Made by a program: the position numbers and the translations under genes. Of a stretch of DNA of 64,000 nt, positions 17,539 through 27,587 are shown piece by piece. The stretch is from NCBI GenBank assembly GCA_049890035.1, contig JBMHCG010000036.1:1-64000 (forward strand), written 5' to 3'. The notes below the pieces were generated by a model, which worked only from the letters and a program-made list of their open reading frames with translations, made no database searches and had not been told where the DNA came from. Positions within the stretch are counted from its first letter, which is position 1. Every line of letters begins with the position of its first letter. Origin of the DNA: UBA11891 sp049890035 (GTDB lineage: Bacteria; Bacteroidota; Bacteroidia; Flavobacteriales; Flavobacteriaceae).

Positions 17539-19269
17539 ATGAAAACGTCATTTTTTATTCTCTTTGCTGCGCTCTGCGCCCTTTTTTTTGGCTCCTGCCA
17601 ATCCGATGCATCCCCTCTTTTTGAAGTTCGCTACACAACGGTATTGGAAACGGAAAGCTTGGACGGACGACTCCTGCTGATGCTGTCGAAAGACTCTCTT
17701 CCGGAACCACGTTTTCAGATCAATGATAGCAACGAAACAGGTATCATTGTTGGTAAAAATGTACACCAATGGAAGTCCAAAGAAAAAGAAAGCTTCAATG
17801 AAACCCATCTGGCCTATCCCATTAACAAAATGGGTGACTTGGAATCGGGTACTTATTTTGTTCAGGCCCTTCTCCACAAATACGATACCTTTCAACTATC
17901 CAATGGACATACTGTCCAACTCCCAATGGACCAGGGGGAAGGCCAACATTGGAACAGATCCCCAAAAAACATATACAGCAAACCCATCCGAATTGACTAT
18001 GACAAAAACAATCCGGAACCCATATCCATACTGATAGATCAAGAAATCCCTCCGATCGACCCCGTTCCCGACTCCCAATACATCAAACACATAAAAATAA
18101 AAAGTACGCTTTTATCCAAGTTTTGGGGAAAAGATATGTACCTCCAAGCCAATGTTCTGGTTCCAAAAGGATTTAAAAAACAGAGTAAAACCCGTTACCC
18201 ACTCATGGTATTTCACGGTCACTTCCCAAAAACGATCAGTGGATTTCGCACCAATCCCCCTACTGCACCCAAGCAGGACAATATCTACAACCAACGTTTT
18301 GATATCACTGGATACCAATACATACAAGAAAAAGAAGCCTATGATTTTTATCAAAAGTGGGTTTCCGAAGACTTTCCTAGATTTCTAGTTATTGAGATAC
18401 AACACCAAAACCCCTACTATGATGATTCCTATGCGGTAAATTCGGCCAATTTGGGGCCCTACGGAGATGCTATTACCTATGAATTGATTCCACATATTGA
18501 AAAAATGTTCAATGGTGTTGGTGCAGGTTGGGGGCGTTTCTTATACGGAGGCTCTACTGGAGGATGGGAAGCCCTTGCAGCACAGGTATTTTATCCCAAA
18601 GAATACAACGGTTGTTTTGCAGCTTGCCCAGATCCCATTGATTTTAGAGCCTATACGGTTGTGGATATTTATAAAGATGAAAATGCTTATTACAATCAAG
18701 GTTCTTTCAAGCGTACTCTCAGATCCGGTCAGCGTGACGGCAAGGGACACGTCAAAACCCACCTCATCAATATGAATCGGAGGGAGCTCATTTTGGGTGA
18801 CAACAGTCGGTCTGGTGACCAATGGGACATTTGGCAAGCAGTCTTTTCACCTGTTGGAGCAAATGGATACCCGAAGCCCATCTGGGACAAATTAACCGGA
18901 GAAATCGATCGTGAGGTTGCTTTTTACTGGCGTGACAATTATGACCTCCGTTATATCATGGAGCGGGACTGGAAAACAATCGGTAAAGACCTTGAAGGTA
19001 AAATCAATATCTATTGTGGCGACATGGACAATTACTATCTTAACAATGCTGTCGTTTTGACAGAAAATTTCCTGGAAAGTACTACAGATCCCTATTATGA
19101 TGGTGAAGTTGCCTATGGTAATAATGCCGAACACTGTTGGAACGGCGACCATGAAAACCCCAATTACCTGTCTCGACTTCGATACAACACGATGTATTTA
19201 GATAAAATCAAAACCCGTTTAAAAAGAACAGCTCCAAAAAACCATCAGCTAAAAAATTGGGGAATCTGA
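17539..19269 (+). CDS. Esterase-like lipoprotein (α/β-hydrolase fold)
   Basis: 576 residues from ATG 17539 (the in-frame TTG one codon upstream is rejected). Lipobox FFGSCQS. Residues 30-190 are strand-rich and may form an N-terminal β-sandwich. The rest resembles putative esterases (Esterase D/PF00756-like), with YPLMVFHGHFP, elbow GGSTGGW (Ser) and a late His in NAEHCWNGDH. The large insertion and the GGSTGGW elbow separate it from feruloyl esterases. Substrate unknown; surface or periplasmic hydrolysis of an ester is the safest reading. A TACTTTAG box lies about 20 bp upstream. Confidence 0.65.
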   Translation: MKTSFFILFAALCALFFGSCQSDASPLFEVRYTTVLETESLDGRLLLMLSKDSLPEPRFQINDSNETGIIVGKNVHQWKSKEKESFNETHLAYPINKMGDLESGTYFVQALLHKYDTFQLSNGHTVQLPMDQGEGQHWNRSPKNIYSKPIRIDYDKNNPEPISILIDQEIPPIDPVPDSQYIKHIKIKSTLLSKFWGKDMYLQANVLVPKGFKKQSKTRYPLMVFHGHFPKTISGFRTNPPTAPKQDNIYNQRFDITGYQYIQEKEAYDFYQKWVSEDFPRFLVIEIQHQNPYYDDSYAVNSANLGPYGDAITYELIPHIEKMFNGVGAGWGRFLYGGSTGGWEALAAQVFYPKEYNGCFAACPDPIDFRAYTVVDIYKDENAYYNQGSFKRTLRSGQRDGKGHVKTHLINMNRRELILGDNSRSGDQWDIWQAVFSPVGANGYPKPIWDKLTGEIDREVAFYWRDNYDLRYIMERDWKTIGKDLEGKINIYCGDMDNYYLNNAVVLTENFLESTTDPYYDGEVAYGNNAEHCWNGDHENPNYLSRLRYNTMYLDKIKTRLKRTAPKNHQLKNWGI

Positions 19270-19320
19270 GCGATGGTAATAAGTTTGTGATTGCCCCCTC
19301 AGAAACCCATTCAGAAATTC

Positions 19321-20481
19321 TTACTCCCTAAAAGGAACCAAATAAATCACCCCAACACTGATTAAAAGAGAACCCAACAGAAACAAATAACTGTGGGTTA
19401 ATGAGGATAGGTTTGCGATCATACCTAACAAAACAGGTCCGACAAGGAAACCCGCAAAACCAACACCCGACACGGTTGTAATGGCTACAGCAGCGGGAAT
19501 GGCCTTACTTTTGCCTGCCAGTCGAAAGATTTCTGGAACCATTACTGACAAGCCCAAACCCAAACAGGCAAAACCCAAGACACTGCCATAATAATTTGCT
19601 GTCAAAATCAGAAAGTAGCCTACCATGGCTACCAAACTTCCATAGTACAAGGTTTTGATTGATCCAATAGCTTGACTGATGCCATCTCCTAAAAATCGAC
19701 CAAGCGTCATAGTCAAAGAGAAAAAGACAAAGCCATATCCAGCATTTTCCGCAGGAGCCTGAACAACTTCATTTAAAAATAAGTTACTCCAATGTTCCAC
19801 AGCTCCCTCATTAAACATCATGACAAACGCCAAAACAGACAATCCCAATACAGGGCGCAGATTTCTGAAAAAATTTTGATTGGTGTGGGGTTTATGATTC
19901 GTTGTGACCTCCTTTATTTGGCTGTAATAAGGGGACAACCACAAATTGGACAAAATAATCAAGCTCGTCACAATAAACATGTGAAGCTGGGGCGTCGTGT
20001 AAGGGAGGAAAAACAAACTCCCTACACCCGCTCCAAAAAACCCTCCCAAACTGAAAAATCCATGGGCCGCTGACATGAAGTTTTTCCCTTCACGACGCTC
20101 AATCATGGCAACCAATGCATTCATGGATACATCTGTAAACCCGGAGAGCAAACCAACAAAAAACAAGCTGGTACAAAGGAAAAAATAGGTGGGTGCCAGC
20201 AAGGGAATATTATAAACCAGAGCCAATAGTAGAACCCCAACTTGGGTCGCCTTTCCCGTTCCCAAACGGGAATTAACCAAGGGCACAAAGGGAATGGAAA
20301 GCAACAATCCGAAAGAAGTAAAAAACAAAGCAAATCCAACCGCTGCATCATTTATCGAAAATTTCGCTTTGATCGCGGGCAGGTATAAAACCCATGTCCC
20401 AATCAAAATATTGAGTGAAGAAAAAACCCAGGCAGGAGCAAAGAACACAGGGTTTGAAAGGATGCGTCGTAAAGAATTCAT
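19321..20481 (-). CDS. MFS transporter
   Basis: 386 residues, about 12 hydrophobic segments, a compact major facilitator with no N-terminal signal. It contains NSRLGTGKATQVG at the loop 2-3 position and MNALVAMIERREGKNFMSAAHGFF near mid-protein, a pattern of the YbjJ/FucP-like sugar or drug carriers. Transcribed towards the esterase-like gene with a 51-bp convergent gap that contains no hairpin. The substrate is not predictable. Confidence 0.8.
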   Translation of the reverse strand: MNSLRRILSNPVFFAPAWVFSSLNILIGTWVLYLPAIKAKFSINDAAVGFALFFTSFGLLLSIPFVPLVNSRLGTGKATQVGVLLLALVYNIPLLAPTYFFLCTSLFFVGLLSGFTDVSMNALVAMIERREGKNFMSAAHGFFSLGGFFGAGVGSLFFLPYTTPQLHMFIVTSLIILSNLWLSPYYSQIKEVTTNHKPHTNQNFFRNLRPVLGLSVLAFVMMFNEGAVEHWSNLFLNEVVQAPAENAGYGFVFFSLTMTLGRFLGDGISQAIGSIKTLYYGSLVAMVGYFLILTANYYGSVLGFACLGLGLSVMVPEIFRLAGKSKAIPAAVAITTVSGVGFAGFLVGPVLLGMIANLSSLTHSYLFLLGSLLISVGVIYLVPFRE

Positions 20482-20742
20482 TGTTTAAAATAGTATGCCG
20501 TTTTACTTTTCAATATACCTTAATTCTTTGCGATTTCGTAAATGCATTTCCCACAAAGAACCGTTCTCTTTCTTGAACTTAATTGTTTTCAAATATTCAA
20601 TGCGCTACAAGGAGGTATCAGTTCAACTTACCAGGAATAATACAACTGCCTTCAAGAACAAAGTCAGGTGCGCATTGACTAAAAAGTTCTTTACTAGTTC
20701 ATTTTTTCATACCTTGTTCCAATAACTATAAATCAATTTACA
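20482..20742. promoter_or_regulatory. Divergent promoter region with TACCTTG box and shared leader
   Basis: TACCTTGT at 20710-20717 is the likely -7 element. It is followed by the leader AACTATAAATCAATTTA directly before ATG 20743. The same leader recurs before several secreted-protein genes in the window. The 260-bp region holds no gene. Confidence 0.45.
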
Positions 20743-21522
20743 ATGAAAAAAACACTCCTCATTTGCGTGCTACTATGTGCATTCTTCACATCTGCACAAA
20801 CACACAAGTACATTAAAATGGAAGTCATAACCCTCAAAGAAGGGCAACACAAAAACTACCTCGAAATAGAGGAATTTTTTAGTGCTGTCAAACAACTGGC
20901 AGTAAAAAAAGGATTGCAAACGGGCTGGGCAGTATTTAAAAACATTCCCAATGAAGAAAATAAAATTGAAGGCCTGACCTATCCTGATTATATGGTTTTC
21001 AACCTATACGGTTCCGAAGAACAAATGAATGCGGATGTTGATATAAACAGCCTGGTCAATGAAGCCCATAAAGGAAAAACCAAAAGAAATACGATCAAAA
21101 AAATGTTGACCAACTGGTCGGCTCCAAGAGACGTAACCCGATATTACACTTACAAAAGGATTGCCAATACCGACTGGGGTATGGGAGATATGAAAGCAGG
21201 ATTAAAATTGTACGGTGCTCCAGTAAAACAGTTGGATGAAAACTACATCAACTATGAGTTGGAGTTTTTCAAAAAAAATCACGACCGTCAAGTCGCCTCC
21301 AAAGAAAGGGGCTGGTGGGAACTCAATGAAATTATTGATTCCAGCGACAATGCCTTAAAAGAAATGACGCATATTATTTTTGAAGCACCCGGACCAATGT
21401 GGGGTAAGGTTGAGGTGAAAGAACCCAGTTTTACTGAAAAAATGATGAGTGAAAATGGTATCAAAACCAGAAAAATATGGCCTCATTTTGAAATGGAACT
21501 TCAATATTTTGCCTTTAACTAA
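20743..21522 (+). CDS. Secreted two-repeat protein, family member A (unknown function)
   Basis: 259 residues with a signal peptide (ending ..FFTSAQ). It belongs to a family of five in this window. Each has two halves of about 110 residues with the pattern strand (KMEVITLKEG), helix, then a GW-containing strand: GWAVFKN at 61-67 and GWWELNE at 190-196. A Tyr/Trp-rich linker (TRYYTYKRIANTDWG) joins the halves. The pattern is that of tandem dimeric α/β-barrel (ABM-like) domains, an inference from sequence rhythm only. A strong terminator follows, so it is monocistronic. No catalytic residues are apparent. Confidence 0.65.
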   Translation: MKKTLLICVLLCAFFTSAQTHKYIKMEVITLKEGQHKNYLEIEEFFSAVKQLAVKKGLQTGWAVFKNIPNEENKIEGLTYPDYMVFNLYGSEEQMNADVDINSLVNEAHKGKTKRNTIKKMLTNWSAPRDVTRYYTYKRIANTDWGMGDMKAGLKLYGAPVKQLDENYINYELEFFKKNHDRQVASKERGWWELNEIIDSSDNALKEMTHIIFEAPGPMWGKVEVKEPSFTEKMMSENGIKTRKIWPHFEMELQYFAFN

Positions 21523-21528
21523 ATATAC

Positions 21529-21554
21529 AACCCTCCCTAGTGGAGGGTTTTTTT
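21529..21554 (+). terminator. Intrinsic terminator after family member A
   Basis: AACCCTCC, loop CTAGT, GGAGGGTT, followed by a T-run; the stem is perfect. The gene at 30567 ends with an almost identical hairpin. Confidence 0.85.
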
Positions 21555-21629
21555 AGCCAATTGTATCGATCGTATACAATCCATCTCTGACCCCAAAAAT
21601 TCAAATTAGATCACTCCTTCTAATTCCAT

Positions 21630-21637
21630 TAGATTTG
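21630..21637 (+). promoter_or_regulatory. -7 box TAGATTTG almost touching a start codon
   Basis: A perfect TAnnTTTG ends 5 bp before ATG 21643. If used, transcription would begin at or next to the start codon, giving a leaderless or near-leaderless mRNA. No -33 TTG at a good distance was seen. Confidence 0.35.
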
Positions 21638-21642
21638 TTCTT

Positions 21643-22806
21643 ATGAAATTTGGGAACAATCCAACCCCCTGGGTAATAAGTTTAATACTCTTTCTGGGTT
21701 CTTGTAGTAAACCGCTTGAATATCCACAAATTATTGGACAGGGACGTTGTGGCAATGGCATACAAGATCGAGGTGAAATTGGAATTGACTGTGGTGGAGA
21801 TTGTCCAAATAGCTGTGATAATGTCCGTTATCTTGAAGGCGAGATTTTCCGACGGACACCATTGAATCCAAACTATGAATATGTTGTAACAGGCCCTTTA
21901 ATCATTAGAGAAAAAGCCTCCTTGGATATTCCTGCTGGAACACGGCTTAAAGTCAAAGCAGATGTAGGTGCCTACATTGCCGTCATGCAAGGGGGAAGTA
22001 TTTTTGCTTGGGGAAGGGCTGATAAACCAATAACCATTACGTCCAACGCATCCGAGCCGCTTCCTGGCGACTGGGGCGGTTTGATCATTTGTGGGAAGGC
22101 ACCCATTCCTGGTGAGGAAAAACAACTTTCTTCTTTAGGCTATTATTATTACGGTGGAGATCGATTTTTTGACAGTTCGGGCTACCTCAAATATGTAAAA
22201 ATCGAATATGCAGGTGCGGCCTACGATTCTCTACAAAACTTTAATGCTATTAGTTTTTATGGAACAGGCATGTATACCGTTGTTGATCATATTTGGATCG
22301 ATAAAAGTTTGGATACTGGAATTGAAATCAATGGAGGGGCGATGGCCTTGGAAGACCTCTTCATTAGGGAAGGGAATGTAGGCGTTCGAATACAAGAAAA
22401 ATGGTCCGGAAAAGGTGAAAATTGGTTTTTTGATGCCACAACTTATTCGGGTATTTCATTTTATAACAGTTCCAAAACATATAGCAATACCCCATCGACC
22501 ACGTACCTAAATAATATTACCATCAATCATCCTGGTGTTTTTGGGATTTCTTTTAACGGAGACCCAGAACCACTTCAATTGAGGAATGTTTTGTTTGAAA
22601 GCGCAGCGGTTGGTATTGGCTTTACAGATCTTAGTGACGAAACCCCTTTGTTGTACCCCATTCAATTGAAAAACATACACTTCCGAAACAGCCCACAAAA
22701 ATCAAATCTTCCCTCCTTTTTTTCACTTTTGGATAGTGCAACGACTGTGACCCCTACGGCATTGGATCAAACGCCGCAATGGATTATTAATTGGCCTATG
22801 GATTAG
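21643..22806 (+). CDS. Lipoprotein with cysteine-rich motif and β-helix-like repeats
   Basis: 387 residues. The signal peptide ends in a lipobox, LGSCSK. A Cys-rich loop CGNGIQDRGEIGIDCGGDCP (about 37-56) is of the kind often seen in flavobacterial surface proteins. After it come repeated short strands (LIIREKASLDIPAGTRLKVK, GWGGLIICG-like, YVKIEYAG, HIWIDKS, NITINHPG) resembling a right-handed parallel β-helix. It is probably a surface protein binding or presenting glycan, but no lyase residues can be assigned. Its stop overlaps the stop of the opposing DUF4249 gene. Confidence 0.65.
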   Translation: MKFGNNPTPWVISLILFLGSCSKPLEYPQIIGQGRCGNGIQDRGEIGIDCGGDCPNSCDNVRYLEGEIFRRTPLNPNYEYVVTGPLIIREKASLDIPAGTRLKVKADVGAYIAVMQGGSIFAWGRADKPITITSNASEPLPGDWGGLIICGKAPIPGEEKQLSSLGYYYYGGDRFFDSSGYLKYVKIEYAGAAYDSLQNFNAISFYGTGMYTVVDHIWIDKSLDTGIEINGGAMALEDLFIREGNVGVRIQEKWSGKGENWFFDATTYSGISFYNSSKTYSNTPSTTYLNNITINHPGVFGISFNGDPEPLQLRNVLFESAAVGIGFTDLSDETPLLYPIQLKNIHFRNSPQKSNLPSFFSLLDSATTVTPTALDQTPQWIINWPMD

Positions 22807-24011
22807 GGTATCCAAAAAGGTGGTACGCGGTTACTCCCCAATACCGTACAATCACCACAGGGAGTATTTACTAGAATTAAAGGGCCTCCAGGGACGGATC
22901 CATCATTGTAGTCATAAAATTTACCATAGTTATTGTAGATCGAATTCAATAAATTTCGATTGCCCCGACTCCCTTCTGTACTCGGTGCATTTAAGACGCA
23001 GGGCTTAAAATACTCCGGTTTGGGGGCATCTGGATAGAAATCCTCGAGATTAAAGAAGATTCGTTTCTCGGCAACGGCAGAAACACGAAAAAATCCACCT
23101 ACCTTTTCTAAAGGGTTGGAACGATTCATCATGTTTCCTGCAATATAACCCGGTTGTTTTTCTGTGAAAAAAGCCGAAGAACTCAATGATAAGTCCTGTA
23201 TCGTTTCAAAATAACTGTAGGCAGCCGGCGATTCAACCAGTAAGCGCACCAAAATACTATATCGATGCTGCAGTTTGGGGTCGCTGATGGGAATAAAATG
23301 AATGGTCTCTTGCCGCAATCGATCTTCTGTTTGATCCAAGGTTGAACGAAGTAATATTTTCTCGGACAAATCCTTCCCATAACAAACCCGTTCTTCTGTC
23401 TCACGTAAGATAACATCGGTTGCAAAGGTTGATATGCCTTCATAAATTACCACTGCATCATAGGGGGTCCAGTAAGGAGCAACTATTTTATACGTTTCTT
23501 CATACTCAAATCGATACAAGTAAGATGCATTGGATTTACTGGATGCATCTAGAAAAATACGAATCCCAGCTTCGTCACGATCATTTATTGAAGCCTCTCC
23601 ATATACAGCATCCATAGTAGCTGCGGGAGGAAGGGTCATTGGTGTTGAATGATATTCCTTACCCTCCACGGTGATCACTTCCAAGGTATACTGTTTTCCT
23701 CTTGTAGCGGCAAACGCTTGTACGGCTTCGTAATAACCGGCCTTGTTCTCCTTGAAAAGATACAGGTCCCCATCATTGGTAACCACTTGTACCTTCGCTT
23801 CTTCTTCTATCGAGGGTGATCCACCGAAAGCATAGGAACGTGACAGATAAATCTTATGCTTTCGATACTGATCGCTCAACATTCCATCGACAATAAGAAC
23901 CGAATCAAAATCCTTTTCTTCAAAAGCATACGGCTCAATGCAACCTACGGCCAGACCATCCAAAAGCAACACAAGTAGTAATTGTAATAAAGTACGCTTG
24001 TTAAATCCCAT
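22803..24011 (-). CDS. DUF4249 lipoprotein, partner of the TonB receptor
   Basis: 402 residues from ATG 24011; the TTG one codon upstream is not needed. Lipobox GLAVGCIEPY. The body matches the DUF4249 pattern: VDGMLSDQYRKHKIYLSRS, GKQYTLEV, YHSTPMTLP, a middle section of β-strands, and a C-terminal Cys pair (CGDC). DUF4249 proteins are Bacteroidota outer-membrane lipoproteins nearly always encoded just after a TonB receptor, as here: the receptor stop and this start overlap as TGATG. A role as an extracellular lid or ligand-binding accessory is inferred. Confidence 0.85.
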   Translation of the reverse strand: MGFNKRTLLQLLLVLLLDGLAVGCIEPYAFEEKDFDSVLIVDGMLSDQYRKHKIYLSRSYAFGGSPSIEEEAKVQVVTNDGDLYLFKENKAGYYEAVQAFAATRGKQYTLEVITVEGKEYHSTPMTLPPAATMDAVYGEASINDRDEAGIRIFLDASSKSNASYLYRFEYEETYKIVAPYWTPYDAVVIYEGISTFATDVILRETEERVCYGKDLSEKILLRSTLDQTEDRLRQETIHFIPISDPKLQHRYSILVRLLVESPAAYSYFETIQDLSLSSSAFFTEKQPGYIAGNMMNRSNPLEKVGGFFRVSAVAEKRIFFNLEDFYPDAPKPEYFKPCVLNAPSTEGSRGNRNLLNSIYNNYGKFYDYNDGSVPGGPLILVNTPCGDCTVLGSNRVPPFWIP

Positions 24012-26413
24012 CAAAAAGTGAAATTACAGGTGAAAGAAGGAATGGGTTGGGTAAAAATAGCACTCTGACGCCCTTTAATTTGTCCTTGATCCGTTATAAA
24101 AAAGACAGAGAATGGATTGTTGCGTCCCAATACATTGTAAACAGAAAGGCTCCATGAAACTTGAACGGCCTTCCTGCGAGGCTTGCTTCCTGAATAATTC
24201 AACCCCAAGTCAAGACGGTAAAAATCTGGGATTCGATATTGGTTGCGGTCGCTAAAAAGAACATATTCTGCATTGTTAAAAACATAATTCCCATTGGGAA
24301 TGGTAATGGGGCGTCCCGTTTGGTAGATAAGATTGGATGAAAGATTGAACTTCGGGTGAAAGGCATAATTCCAAATAATACTCAAATCATGCGGCCTGTC
24401 GTAATTCGTAGGAAAATAGGTCCCATCGTTCACGCGTTCTTCTCGAAAAGGGCTTTCGAGCTGAATCAAAGTACGTGCATAGGTATAGCCCAACCAACCT
24501 GTATGTTTCCCTTTTTTCTTTCGCAATAAGAATTCGACCCCATAGGCTTTTCCCTTGCCTTGCAAAACCTCGGTTTCAATAAATTGATTGAGAAATAACG
24601 AAGCACCTGTTTTAAAATCAACTAAGTTTTCCTGACGCTTGTAGAAACCCTCGATACTCATCTCAAAAACCTTATTGTAGGGTGTAAAAAAAACCCCCAT
24701 AGCGATCTGATCCGAGGCTTGTGGCGCCAGATTATTAGTAGAGATACGCCACGTATCAATGGGAGAGGCGGTTGTATTATTTGTCAAGCTGTGGATGAAT
24801 TGATATATACGAAGCGAAGCAAACTTTACCGATAAAACATCATTGTGTTTGTAACGGGCAGAAAAACGATAGGTAGGATAAAACTTTTGAGCAAAAAATG
24901 AGCCTTTTGCTATTGCATTTTCAGAAGTAGCCGTTTCCGCACTTTTGGGTAAATCTATTGGATACGTTTTTTCCACAAAGGGGCCTATAGCAGTGTAAAG
25001 AGCACCTTGAAAACCCAGATTAAACAACCAACGATCTGAAAATGTGATGCGATCGGCAAAAAAGATACTCCCCTCAATGGCACTTTCTTTTAATAATTTC
25101 TGAGGACGGATCAGGTCATCGGATTCCAATGGGAGCATGGCACCCGGTTCAATATTGTACCGAACGGCGTTGGCACCATAGGTCAAATAATGCTTCGAAG
25201 AGAGCTTGGTGTTCAACTGCCATCGAAGAGATTGTATAGCCATTTTGAAATCTGTCTGGAAATCCCTGCTGGCATTCCCGTCATATACAATAGAAAAATC
25301 ATAGGCACTGGCACTGGCATGGAGTTGCATGCCCTGGTTGGGTGTAAAACGGTGACGCCAATTGATGGCTGCCAATCCGTTGGTGTATCGGTACAACGAG
25401 TCCGAAGCGATCTGAAAGGCATCGTTACTTCGGTAAATTGTTGCATTTATTTGGTCTTTGTCCGTCAGTTGATCGTCATAAGTCACGATGCCATCAGAAA
25501 AGGAAGCCGCACTTTTTTTGAGCTTGGGATCGTCCAATGCACGCATTAACCAATCCGAGTGTGCCGATCGAAAACCCACCATCAAGCCCGACCGCTGTTT
25601 ACGGATAGGCACTTCCAACAAAGCGTTGGCTGTTATGGGGCCCACCGATACCTTTCCCCGGAACCGATCAGTTGCTGGAGCCTTGGTTGTCAGTTCAAAT
25701 ACTGAAGAAGTGCGCCCCTCATAAATAATGGGAATAGCTCCTTTATAAACATTGAGGGAATTGATGACAAACGGATTTAAGGCCTGAAAAATGCCAAAAA
25801 AGTGATTCGGGTTGATGAGAATACCTTTGTTCAATAGCATCAAATTTTGATCGGCTTTCCCCCCGCGCACGTTAAATCCCGTAGCGGCTTCCCCAGCAGT
25901 CGATATTCCCGGGAGAATGGTCGCCGCTTTCAAAATATTTTGTTCGCCCAATACCAAGGGTATATTCTCTGTTTCCAATACCGACAATCGTGATTTCCCA
26001 ACCATTTCACTTTCAATATTTTCATTCAAGCCCTCAGAAACAACCACTTCATCAAGGGTTTCCATCGCTTCCTCCAGAGCAATGGTGACAAACCCATCGG
26101 CATACAAACCCATTCGGTATCGTTGTGTGGCATAGCCCAATCCTTCAATTCGAAGCATATAGTCCCCGTAGACTAAGGAAAGTCTAAAATTCCCCTGCCT
26201 ATCCGTTACAGTGCCCCGGTTGGTTGGGGTAACATACACACTAACTCCGGTCAATGGCTGACCGGTTTCTTGGGACTGAACATTCCCTGATAAAAGAAAG
26301 CTTTGTTGGTCGGCATTGGGATTGGGATTCCCAAGCTGAAGTTCCAACGGAGCTGTACTTTCTTGACTCAATACAATACGTATCCCCAAAAGTAAATATA
26401 GGAGGTACCTCAC
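24011..26413 (-). CDS. TonB-dependent receptor with carboxypeptidase-like domain
   Basis: 800 residues starting with GTG. A signal peptide is followed by a CarboxypepD_reg-like β-sandwich (about 40-115, LSGNVQSQETGQPLTGVSV), a plug (about 120-260, containing STAGEAATGFNVRGGKADQNL and LLNKGILINPNHFFGIF) and a β-barrel ending ..IPSFTCNFTF, with a terminal Phe. By family it imports a ligand across the outer membrane using TonB energy. It is the first gene of a two-gene operon with the DUF4249 lipoprotein. The substrate is unknown; no SusD neighbour, so a polysaccharide is less likely. Confidence 0.88.
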   Translation of the reverse strand: MRYLLYLLLGIRIVLSQESTAPLELQLGNPNPNADQQSFLLSGNVQSQETGQPLTGVSVYVTPTNRGTVTDRQGNFRLSLVYGDYMLRIEGLGYATQRYRMGLYADGFVTIALEEAMETLDEVVVSEGLNENIESEMVGKSRLSVLETENIPLVLGEQNILKAATILPGISTAGEAATGFNVRGGKADQNLMLLNKGILINPNHFFGIFQALNPFVINSLNVYKGAIPIIYEGRTSSVFELTTKAPATDRFRGKVSVGPITANALLEVPIRKQRSGLMVGFRSAHSDWLMRALDDPKLKKSAASFSDGIVTYDDQLTDKDQINATIYRSNDAFQIASDSLYRYTNGLAAINWRHRFTPNQGMQLHASASAYDFSIVYDGNASRDFQTDFKMAIQSLRWQLNTKLSSKHYLTYGANAVRYNIEPGAMLPLESDDLIRPQKLLKESAIEGSIFFADRITFSDRWLFNLGFQGALYTAIGPFVEKTYPIDLPKSAETATSENAIAKGSFFAQKFYPTYRFSARYKHNDVLSVKFASLRIYQFIHSLTNNTTASPIDTWRISTNNLAPQASDQIAMGVFFTPYNKVFEMSIEGFYKRQENLVDFKTGASLFLNQFIETEVLQGKGKAYGVEFLLRKKKGKHTGWLGYTYARTLIQLESPFREERVNDGTYFPTNYDRPHDLSIIWNYAFHPKFNLSSNLIYQTGRPITIPNGNYVFNNAEYVLFSDRNQYRIPDFYRLDLGLNYSGSKPRRKAVQVSWSLSVYNVLGRNNPFSVFFITDQGQIKGRQSAIFTQPIPSFTCNFTF

Positions 26414-26523
26414 GCCATAAATATAGACTTATCTCTGTAAATTATAGTGACAACAAAAACCAATACATGAAAAATATACCGTTTGTGACAGAAATCGTAT
26501 TTTCGAGCAATTTAAATTTCTTT

Positions 26524-27573
26524 ATGGATAAATCTAAACCCGTACTCGTTACCGGTGCCAATGGGTATGTTGCCAGCTGGTTGGTTAAAACATTGCTTGA
26601 TGATGGGCTGACTGTCCATGCTGCTGTCAGGGATTCTCAAAATCAAAAAAAAATCGCCCATTTGGTTGAAGCAGCTCAAAAAGGAAAAGGTACGCTCAAA
26701 TTGTTTTCCACTGACCTTTTGCAAGTCGATTCATATCAAAAAGCCATGGAAGGCTGTGCATTGGTTTATCATACAGCCTCTCCCTTCACAACCCATTTTA
26801 AGGACCCACAAAAAGAATTGATTGACCCTGCCGTATTGGGTACAACCCATGTGTTACAAACAGCAAATAAGACCAAAACGGTCAAAAGAGTGGTGTTGAC
26901 TAGCAGTTGTGCCGCTATGTATACTGATGCCATTGATACACACAACGCCCCTGAGGGCAAACTCACCGAGGCAGTGTGGAACACAACCGCTTCAATGGCT
27001 TATCAGCCCTATTCCCTTTCTAAAACGTTAGCAGAGAAAAAAGCTTGGGAATTGGCCCATGCGCAATCCCATTGGGACTTGGTGGTCATCAATCCATGTT
27101 TGGTCATGGGACCGGCACTCAACCCAAAAACTGCGACTTCCGAAAGCATGAATATTTTAAAAATGCTCGGACGTGGACCCTTGAAAAGCGGTGCCCCTAA
27201 AATGGGCATGGGGGTGGTCGATGTTAGAGACGTGGCCCAAGCGCACTTTAAAGCTGGATTTACCCCTTCCGCCAAAGGGAGATACATCACAGCTGCACAC
27301 CAAACCGATTTGCTTGAAATAGGTACCGTATTGTTACCCAAATACGGGGATTCCTACCCACTGCCCAAAAAAGCCATCCCCAAATGGTTGCTACTGATCG
27401 TAGGGCCAATGACCAACAAATTGTTTACACGAAAATTCATCAAAAATAATGTCAATGTACCGTGGAAAGCGGACAATACTAAAATTAAAAAGGAGCTCGG
27501 GATGGAATTCAGAACCCTTAAAGAAACCATGGAAGATTCTTTTCAATCAATGATTAACGAGGGGCTACTTTAA
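26524..27573 (+). CDS. NAD(P)-dependent reductase of the dihydroflavonol-reductase-like SDR family
   Basis: 349 residues from ATG 26524. Upstream in-frame sequence would run into the TonB receptor gene on the other strand, and this start gives the canonical N-terminus DKSKPVLVTGANGYVASWL with the GxxGxxA/G Rossmann motif (TGANGYV). The catalytic Ser (VVLTSSCAAM) and Tyr-x3-Lys (YSLSKTLAEKKAW) are present. This extended-SDR class reduces small aldehydes or ketones with NADPH. The substrate is unassigned. TATTTTCG about 20 bp upstream is a possible promoter box. Next gene begins 14 bp later. Confidence 0.85.
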   Translation: MDKSKPVLVTGANGYVASWLVKTLLDDGLTVHAAVRDSQNQKKIAHLVEAAQKGKGTLKLFSTDLLQVDSYQKAMEGCALVYHTASPFTTHFKDPQKELIDPAVLGTTHVLQTANKTKTVKRVVLTSSCAAMYTDAIDTHNAPEGKLTEAVWNTTASMAYQPYSLSKTLAEKKAWELAHAQSHWDLVVINPCLVMGPALNPKTATSESMNILKMLGRGPLKSGAPKMGMGVVDVRDVAQAHFKAGFTPSAKGRYITAAHQTDLLEIGTVLLPKYGDSYPLPKKAIPKWLLLIVGPMTNKLFTRKFIKNNVNVPWKADNTKIKKELGMEFRTLKETMEDSFQSMINEGLL

Positions 27574-27587
27574 AATTGATTCTTTCA

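Noticed and set aside
26254..26523. Upstream extension of the reductase gene
   Set aside because: It overlaps the TonB receptor start on the other strand and precedes the canonical Rossmann N-terminus at 26524.
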